From: Buxus sempervirens
Lineage: Eukaryota > Streptophyta > Magnoliopsida > Buxales > Buxaceae
DNA length: 64,000 nt
Direction: 5' to 3'
Assembly: GCA_947561395.2 (NCBI GenBank)
Contig: OX387183.1
Span: forward strand, 45,068,890 to 45,132,889
Shown here: in pieces, positions 57,655 through 64,000 of the stretch
Layout: each line of letters opens with the position of its first letter
Numbering within the stretch: position 1 is the stretch's first letter
Notes under the pieces: model-generated
The model's input: only the letters and a program-made list of their open reading frames with translations
What the model was told of the DNA's origin: nothing
The model's database searches: none
Program-made: the position numbers and the translations under genes

Positions 57655-57720
57655 TGTAACGCCCCGAACTCGGGTCTGTAATGCCCCGAACCCGGGTCTG
57701 TAACGCCCCGAACCCGGTTC
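57655..57720 (-). repeat. Three tandem copies of a 22-bp LTR end
   Basis: Copies start at 57655, 57677 and 57699, each TGTAAYGCCCCGAAC followed by YCGGGTC or CCGGTTC. They are explained by nested LTR ends plus possibly one extra copy. Confidence 0.85.
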
Positions 57721-60691
57721 AGTGCAAACCGGCACCTAACCCGAACCCGGATCGCTACTGTAACAACCCAAGTCCGGTTCAACAACCAAACTCGAGGTGT
57801 TACCACGAAGCTGGGGTCAGATACAAACCAAGATTCACAATAATTTTAAAATTTTACAAATTAATTACATCAGAGTTATGGTGGCCAATAACAACAATTC
57901 TTTATTCAATAATATCAATTTTGTTTACAATAAAGTTTATCTAATCAACATGTGGCATTAATACCAATTATATTTCTACCCATCAAATTAAAACCCCATC
58001 TTCGCGATCTCTCCAAGCAACCTGAAAACTAGGGGAAAACGAAGTGAGATTTACATCTCAGCAAGTAGCAGGTGCATGCAATTTGAAACAGTCCAATGTA
58101 AGCAATAGTCATGAGGTATTTGATTAATCAACGATAAGACGAGAAATCCAAGTTATTCATGGCAATTACAAATAAGGCGATAAAACATATGATCATGTAT
58201 AAATACCAGTAGCTTGATGTTAACGAGGTAAAACCGACAAAAGCGACAAAACACGTGCCATTGCAGGACTCACAAAGATGATAAGTATTTGAGATGACAC
58301 TCGACTAAATTCTATTCCACCGTGTGACTTAGGGGCAGTGCTACTTGATGATACTCAAGCCCCATGCAGCGCAGCTTAGGCAAGAGCCGTAGTCACCGAC
58401 TTATTGCACACGAACCCCGTAGAGTTGGACGTACCACCAGCATGCAGCACCAGAATCAATACATGGAGTGTGGTCGCTTATCCACATGTACAGGGAATCA
58501 CCAGCGGCTCACCGGGGTGTCCCTCCAGACATAGGACCCTCTCAGAGCAAACTAACTTGCAAAGGGAAGCGCGCTCGCATATAGGAGTAAATCAACCCAA
58601 ACTAAATACCACTTAGCTAACCAGCCAAAACTATGAATCCATATATAGCTAAGCCCACTGACACAAACCACGATAAAACCACATACGGGAGGACACGCTA
58701 ATGTAGGAGGCATACACACTTTTACCCGTAAAGGATTACACATCTCTACACAGAGGATTACCCATCTCTGCCGTAAAAGATAGTATCAAACTCTACCACA
58801 GAAGCCGTATCACCCAACCGTAAAATTAAAGTGAACAGCATCATACCACATACCAAACCATACCCAAGTATTCCATTCCATGTGAAATCCATGATTCAAT
58901 CATAACAAATCCAATTATAGGCATTTTCAGAATAACCTATGCAATTCTTCCAATTATATTCAAAATAAAACTCAAGTATCATAAATCCGGTAAAATCTGA
59001 GTTTAGGCAATTCCAGTAGCCAATATTCCTATATAAAGCTCAAATAAAAGTAAATCAAATCATGCTTGAACTTTTCCTTCTTAATCCCTTTATTAGAATC
59101 CAATTTCCTACCTTTGCACCTAAGCTAGTTTCTATTTGAATTTTCTGTATTTTATTTTTCCAGCATGTTCTACAGACCTAGAATGAAGTTTAAAAGATGT
59201 TTATAAGCTATAAATTTCAGTAGTATTATTTCTAGCAATATCCATACCCTTTGACTATTTTATAAACAATCCTTTCATTATAACCTTCAATTTATTGCTT
59301 ATCCTTTCCAAATTAATTTTATAATTTTTATAGCTTAATTAGGTCCTTATAAAGATGCTAACATGCTTAACTAATCATAAGAATTATTGGGTATTTATTC
59401 GAATTAGAAAATTCCCAAAATCTACAAATTTTACTTAGAGCGCCTACCTCTACAGGGCTGGGCGATCCTAGGCGCTCGTGCAAAATTAAACAGAATTTTC
59501 CAGATTTTCCAATTTCGGATTCTTATGCTTTTGCTTTATGTTTTCTTGGTCTAAATTAATCTACAAACTTTCTGAAAATTACCTAGAGCCTTTTAGAGTA
59601 ATTTTTATGAATTAAATACCCTCTTACCCTTATTTACATAATCCAAGCTAACTTTCTTCATTAATTTGATAATTCCATCAAGAACACAAACCATGAAAAT
59701 ATAAGCAACTTGATTCCATGTAAATACAGTTCCGTCTAATCCATGCTAACCATATGAAATCACAGAAATCAAAATCATGCAATTCCTCACGTTTTCCAAG
59801 GGTTACTACTTGCCTTATACGCTAAATCCTTCTTTCATTGCACCTTCTAATTCTGGACCAGAATGTTGCTCCCAACCGCACCAAGCTAGACTCTTCCAAT
59901 TCAAATCTCCACCGTTCACAATGTAAGTTTATCAGTCACGAACAAAACCCCCAAATTTGAAGGCGATCCACCGTACGGATTTTCCCCGATCGCGTTTTGA
60001 TGGTGGCTGGTCAGACACCTCCATTAGAAACCTCCTTCCTTTCTCTCCCTCTTTTCTCTCCATAAGAAACCCACGAAAATTCCCTCTTGCCTAACCTTAG
60101 TCTCCTATTTATACTAGGCTTTAGAAATCCTAAACCAACCCTAATTGGCTAATTTAATTTGGGCTAACCCAACCATGGTTTAGTTAATGTCTAATCCTTC
60201 TAATTTAATTCATACTTTTTCTCCACCTTCTATTTCCACTTAAACAATACTAATTAAGTTTCTTATTATCTAAACTCATGAAAATAACCTATTTTCGTGC
60301 AAAATATTTAATTAAACATTTTTATCACTTAAAACCTTATTTTCTCCAAATTAAGACGTGAAATCTCCTAATTACCCTTTTTCCCTATTTTAGGCTTTTA
60401 TTAATTTCTTTTAATTTCTAACTTGTCAAACTAATTTGTTTTCTTCTATTTTCTAATTCTAATTATTATTTGATGATCTATTTACTAATTACCCTTTTCT
60501 GAAAATTACCAAAATACCCTTTTTATTCTTTTAGGCTAATTTCATTAAAATTCTTTCTTTATTTTCAACTTAGAACTTATTTGAATTAATTATCCTCCAA
60601 ATCTTCACTTTTTATTTTAACTAGGACTTAACTCATATTTTATTTTATTTATTATTTATTTATTTATTAGGTGAAAATTCGGGGTTTTACA
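57677..60691 (-). mobile_element. M1: solo LTR inserted near the end of M2
   Basis: Minus-strand LTR starting TGTAAAACCCCGAATTTTC at 60691, ending GGGGCATTACA at 57677 (or GGGGCGTTACA at 57699). Target duplication GGGTC (57672-57676) and GGATC (60692-60696), one mismatch. Promoter-like GTATAAATAGGAG on the - strand at about 60103-60115. M1 and M2 share an about 85% similar block (58256-58600 with 61490-61810) but diverge elsewhere, so they are different subfamilies. Confidence 0.78.
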
Positions 60692-63032
60692 GGATCAGTG
60701 CAAACCGGCACCCAACCCGAACCCGGATCGCTACTGTAATAACCCCAATTTAGTTTAACAACCAAATCCGAGGTGTTACTGGCCCATATCAAATACAACA
60801 TCAATAACATACCAGACCAAAGTTTTTTAAATTCCATTCTCTTATTATACTATCAGAGTTGCGGAAACAAGTATGTGCAGAAGTGTAGATCAAAATCCTC
60901 AACTGAACATAAAACTTGACCATCAATCAGTAATATCAAAGTCTGGTAAAATAACTGGGTACTATCTCTCTCATCTCTCAATACATCAATCCCATGAATA
61001 ATAATAGTCCAATCAAATGTACTAAGTCTATAACATTAATCCACCTCAGACAAGATCTGGATAATAGTAATCCTCCGGTGAATACTCAGCTATCTCTCCC
61101 TGGGAGTCTAAGAGATCCCCCTCTCGCGTATCAGCTGAAAAAAAATGGAATAAAAGTAGGGTGAGATACGAATATCCCAGTAGGTAACACATGCATGATT
61201 AAACAGTTAATATAAGTAAAGTAACAGTTCATGCACGATTAAGCAACATCGACTAATCAGGCTCGCATAATCATTTATACCATTCATGAATACAAAACAG
61301 TTTGATAAACAGTTCTAGAAATAAATTTCAGCAAGTTTAATATGAGAATACAATAGTCAAATCAATAACATAATTCACACAATGCCAGGATGTACTAAAC
61401 AGTCACATCCGATCGATATCCCAATCACATGCCTCCTGAATGTATACAATAATAATACCATGTGTTATGATTTCAGTGTCATTGTAGGACTCACAAAGAT
61501 AGATAAACCTTTTGAAATGATTCTCAACCAATTGCTATATCACCGTGCGACTTAGGAGCAATGCTACTAATAATACTCAAGTCCCATGCAGTGCAGCTTA
61601 GACAAGAGCCGTAGTTACCGACTTATTGCACATGTACCCATCAGAGTTGGCATGTACCACCAGCATGCAGCACCAGAATCAATACATGGAGATGGTCGCT
61701 TATCCACATGTACAGGGAATCACCAGCGGCTCACCGAGATGTCCCTCCAGACATAGGACCTTCCCAGACAAACTAACTTGCAAAGGAAGCGCGTCGCATA
61801 TAGGAGTAACTCAACCCAAATGACATATCCCTCAGCTATCTAGCCACGACTATGGATCCATAACCAGCTATGCCAACTAGACTCCAAAAATTCCTTAAAG
61901 TATCATATTTTTATAAGGTTTGGTGCCTAGCGGCATATAATGGTTATATCTGTACATTTACTTCAATATTCGTTCATCTGAATTCTGAATTCTCTTTAGA
62001 ATGTATTCTGATTTATAATGTCATTTAGAGGTGTTTTGATAATCAAAGTGTAGTTAGGGTTTTCCAAAATCACATTTCTCAATTACCTTTGAAACTTGGC
62101 AACTAATGTCCTAAATATCTCCCTAATTTATTTTTCTGTAAAACAGGGATTTAGATAGTTTATTTTGGTCTTAAGGTACCTTAGTTAATCATTAAAATTG
62201 TTTAAAAATAGTTTAGAATTGAATTAGGTTCGAAATTATGAAAATCTGGAATTTCTGCTTAGAGCGCCTAGGATCGCTCAGGATCGCCCTGGCGGTCCCT
62301 AGTCAGCGGTAGTTCAATTTTGAGTGCCCGCAGTCCGTCGTCTCGCGGTCTACGGCGTCCTAAATTTTATAACTAGCACCGAGGAGCGCCGATGATCGCC
62401 GAGTACAGTCGAGGTCGGCGGTCATACAAAATCGAGAAGAAACAGTTCTAAATCATGATTTTTCTCGTCTAAACTCATTCTAATGTATTTATAACATGCT
62501 TATCTAGCTAAATACACCAATACATATAATAGAAACATGCGTTTGCGATTAAATGAAGGAAAATCCAATTTCTGAAAGCAAAACGGTGTCACCTACCTCT
62601 TATACGTGCGTTCCCCTTCTTCTCTTCTGAACAGCAACCCTCCAATCTCTTTACAGTTGCAAAGCAATACTCAGAGCAAGGTAACCTGGTCTTCCTCCCT
62701 CCTTCTTCTTCTTCTCTTCTCGGTCGCTCAATGTTCGTCGCTTGCGGCTGAATGATACGAGCGACAATACAAGGTATACGATTTAGGTTATTTTGTACCT
62801 ATATATACTTTCTGATCCCATGCATCTCCCATGCAAACTCTCCTATACACCTTGCCCAATTAGAATACATACCTCGATATCTCATGATCGGACTGTCAGA
62901 TCTGCATCTAATTCTGGATCTCCGCTAAATTGATCACCCCCTACAATAATAAAATATTTCCATCAATCCTAACTCTCAGTAATATTATTTACTAATTTAA
63001 TTTATTATTTAAGGAAAATTCGGGGTTTTACA

Positions 63033-63037
63033 TAGCA
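63033..63037. repeat. Target site duplication of solo LTR M2 (right copy)
   Basis: TAGCA, identical to 57650-57654. Confidence 0.85.
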
Positions 63038-63158
63038 TATTTGCGACCGCAAGCCAACCACTTGCCAACCAGGGGCAAACCACAGGTCAACGCTTCCCAA
63101 TAGTAGCATGCCTTCTTAGGATGACCAACCCCCATCCCCCGAGGAGACTTGAACTTGA

Positions 63159-63170
63159 GCTCTGATACTA
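63159..63170 (-). promoter_or_regulatory. TRIM1 primer binding site, iMet type
   Basis: Read on the - strand TAGTATCAGAGC, one base from the standard TGGTATCAGAGC, two bases inside the LTR. Confidence 0.75.
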
Positions 63171-63172
63171 CT

Positions 63173-63278
63173 TGTTAGGACCAAGCGTTTACCACTAGAC
63201 CAATAACTTAAGTTATTGGTTAAAGAGCACAAATTTATTTCCTTATACCATAGAAGGATGTTGGACCTTGGCCCAACA
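63173..63278 (-). repeat. TRIM1 LTR, right copy
   Basis: Matches 57516-57629 and is interrupted by TRIM2 nine bases before its end. Confidence 0.85.
63274..63278. repeat. Target site duplication of TRIM2 (left copy)
   Basis: CAACA, identical to 63752-63756. Confidence 0.92.
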
Positions 63279-63751
63279 TGTGATATCCCAATCCCACATT
63301 GGAAACGGATGAATACCTGGTATGGTATAAGAGTCAGGGGAAACACTTAACCAAACGAGGTACCTTTTGAGGACAAAACCGTGCAGGCTTAGACCCAAAG
63401 CGGACAATACCTCGTTGGGTTGGGTCGTTACAAATGGTATTAGAGCTAGATCCAGGTCCAGTAGTCCGTGGCTGATGTAGGTCTTGGCGTTGCCCGTAGG
63501 AGGTGGTTGGACCAATGAGAGCGGGCCCATAATGAGGGGCTGGCAGGCTTCTAGTTGGCCACTGCACGGGGACATGTAGCTCTGAAGGGGGGGAGATTGT
63601 GATATCTTGATCCCACATTGGAAACGGATGAATACCTGGTATGGTATAAGAGTCAGGGAGAACACTTAACCAAGCGAGGCACCTTTTGAGGACAAAACCA
63701 TGCGGGCTTAGGCCCAAAGCAGACAATACCTCGCTGGGTTGGGTTGTTACA
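63279..63751 (+). mobile_element. TRIM2: 473-bp miniature LTR element, structurally complete
   Basis: Two LTRs of 154 bp each (63279-63432 and 63598-63751) starting TGTGATATC and ending GTTACA, primer site TGGTATTAGAGC at 63435-63446, purine tract GAAGGGGGGGAGAT before the second LTR, and CAACA on both sides. The LTRs differ at about 13 sites, nearly all transitions (8%). No coding capacity; it must move with enzymes of other elements. Confidence 0.92.
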
Positions 63752-63756
63752 CAACA
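63752..63756. repeat. Target site duplication of TRIM2 (right copy)
   Basis: CAACA, identical to 63274-63278. Confidence 0.92.
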
Positions 63757-63847
63757 TCCCTGACAAACTATACTAATGCTCATGGAACTCTTTCATTATC
63801 AAGAAAGATAACTTTGACTGGTACCAATTTAAGATATCTCACACTAA

Positions 63848-64000
63848 GGCTATGTTTGGCATTGTTTTTTGCTTATTCAAGCTAAATCAAGCTTTTTGAA
63901 ACAATAAGCATGTTTGGTTAATGTTTGCTTTTACTTCACATAATGAAGCAAAAAACAATCTAATTGTTTTTCTTGAGAAGCAAAATTTTTTTTCTTTTTA
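63848..64000 (+). repeat. Possible MITE-like repeat running off the window
   Basis: AAGGCTATGTTTGGCATTG resembles the ends of plant hAT-type MITEs (GGCTATGTTTGG). The other end is not in the window, so this is a weak call. Confidence 0.3.

Larger units (their letters stand above)
57655..63032 (-). mobile_element. M2: solo LTR (TGTAAAACCCCG..GGCGTTACA family), split by M1
   Basis: Minus-strand LTR starting TGTAAAACCCCGAATTTTCC at 63032 and ending GGGGCGTTACA at 57655, with TAGCA on both sides. Its terminal 22 bp (57655-57676) are separated from the body (60692-63032) by M1. The ends resemble the chromovirus Tekay/Del type; that assignment is tentative. A promoter-like AGTATATATAGG lies at about 62801-62812. 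Confidence 0.78.
57516..63765 (-). mobile_element. TRIM1: miniature LTR element, split by nested LTRs
   Basis: Minus-strand TRIM: left LTR 57516-57629, right LTR 63173-63278 plus 63757-63765 (the rest split off by TRIM2). An AGTATCAGAGC-type primer site (iMet type) follows the right LTR at about 63159-63170, and a purine tract AGAGGGGCGAA precedes the left LTR. The internal part is only about 170 bp; it was split by a solo LTR (target duplication TAGCA). No coding region is expected. Confidence 0.82.

Noticed and set aside
60600-60680. Possible A/T satellite or origin
   Set aside because: Ordinary AT-rich TTTATTTATT low complexity inside the LTR.
63150-63180. tRNA-like sequence
   Set aside because: The match is only the primer-site part of a TRIM; no cloverleaf.

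Overview
The window looks like flowering-plant nuclear DNA, probably from intergenic heterochromatin. I see no host gene, rRNA, tRNA gene or CRISPR array that I can defend. Nearly everything is transposable elements inserted into one another: plant LTR retrotransposons of the Ty3/gypsy Tat (Ogre-like) and Athila-like lineages, one plant CACTA (En/Spm) DNA transposon with introns, solo LTRs and two miniature LTR elements (TRIMs). Species cannot be named from the sequence; a eudicot is a guess.

Layout. Element A is a broken Tat/Ogre-like element on the + strand. It enters from beyond the left edge and ends with its 3' LTR at 51027-53567. Four insertions split it. (1) Element B, a second Tat/Ogre-like element (1614-28644, + strand), has two LTRs and the 5-bp target duplication CATCC. 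It is itself split in its gag region by the CACTA transposon (8746-18084, target duplication GTT). (2) Element C, an Athila-like element on the - strand (29091-39110, target duplication GGTAT), has 1425-bp LTRs that differ at about six sites and one open 1802-codon gag-pol frame; it is the youngest and looks whole. (3) A 2.8-kb solo LTR on the - strand (43857-46689, target duplication ACTAA). (4) A 3.0-kb related LTR on the - strand (47118-50146) without a matching target duplication. Right of A lies part of another LTR of the same broad family (to 55786), into which A probably inserted.

From 55787 to 57515 is unclassified DNA holding a fragment of a Tat-type leader and a GC-rich segment. From 57516 to 63765 a TRIM (about 110-bp LTRs, iMet-type PBS, - strand) was split by a solo LTR (target duplication TAGCA), which was split near its end by another solo LTR. 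The right LTR of this TRIM also received a second, 473-bp TRIM (63279-63751, target duplication CAACA). The last 150 bp may be the start of a MITE-like repeat.

How parts work together. In the Tat elements a plant-mobile-domain-like ORF1, Gag, protease with an attached G-patch-like region, RT, two RNase H domains and integrase are the usual parts; tRNA-Arg-type primer sites and purine tracts flank the interior. The CACTA element carries a TNP2-type transposase pseudogene and a Ptta/En/Spm-type second gene pseudogene, between dense subterminal arrays of a GCGGCGGTAA/TTACCGCCGC palindrome. The best leads for something under-described are: repeated hairpin arrays between ORF1 and gag of element B; a second, internal primer-site-like motif conserved near the end of all Tat LTRs here; three polypurine-tract copies, two with AGGAC-loop hairpins, in element C; repeated exon-like modules in the CACTA element; and palindromic AACCGAAATT modules in the large LTRs. 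Ages, tRNA assignments and family names come from memory and eye alignment, not from searches.
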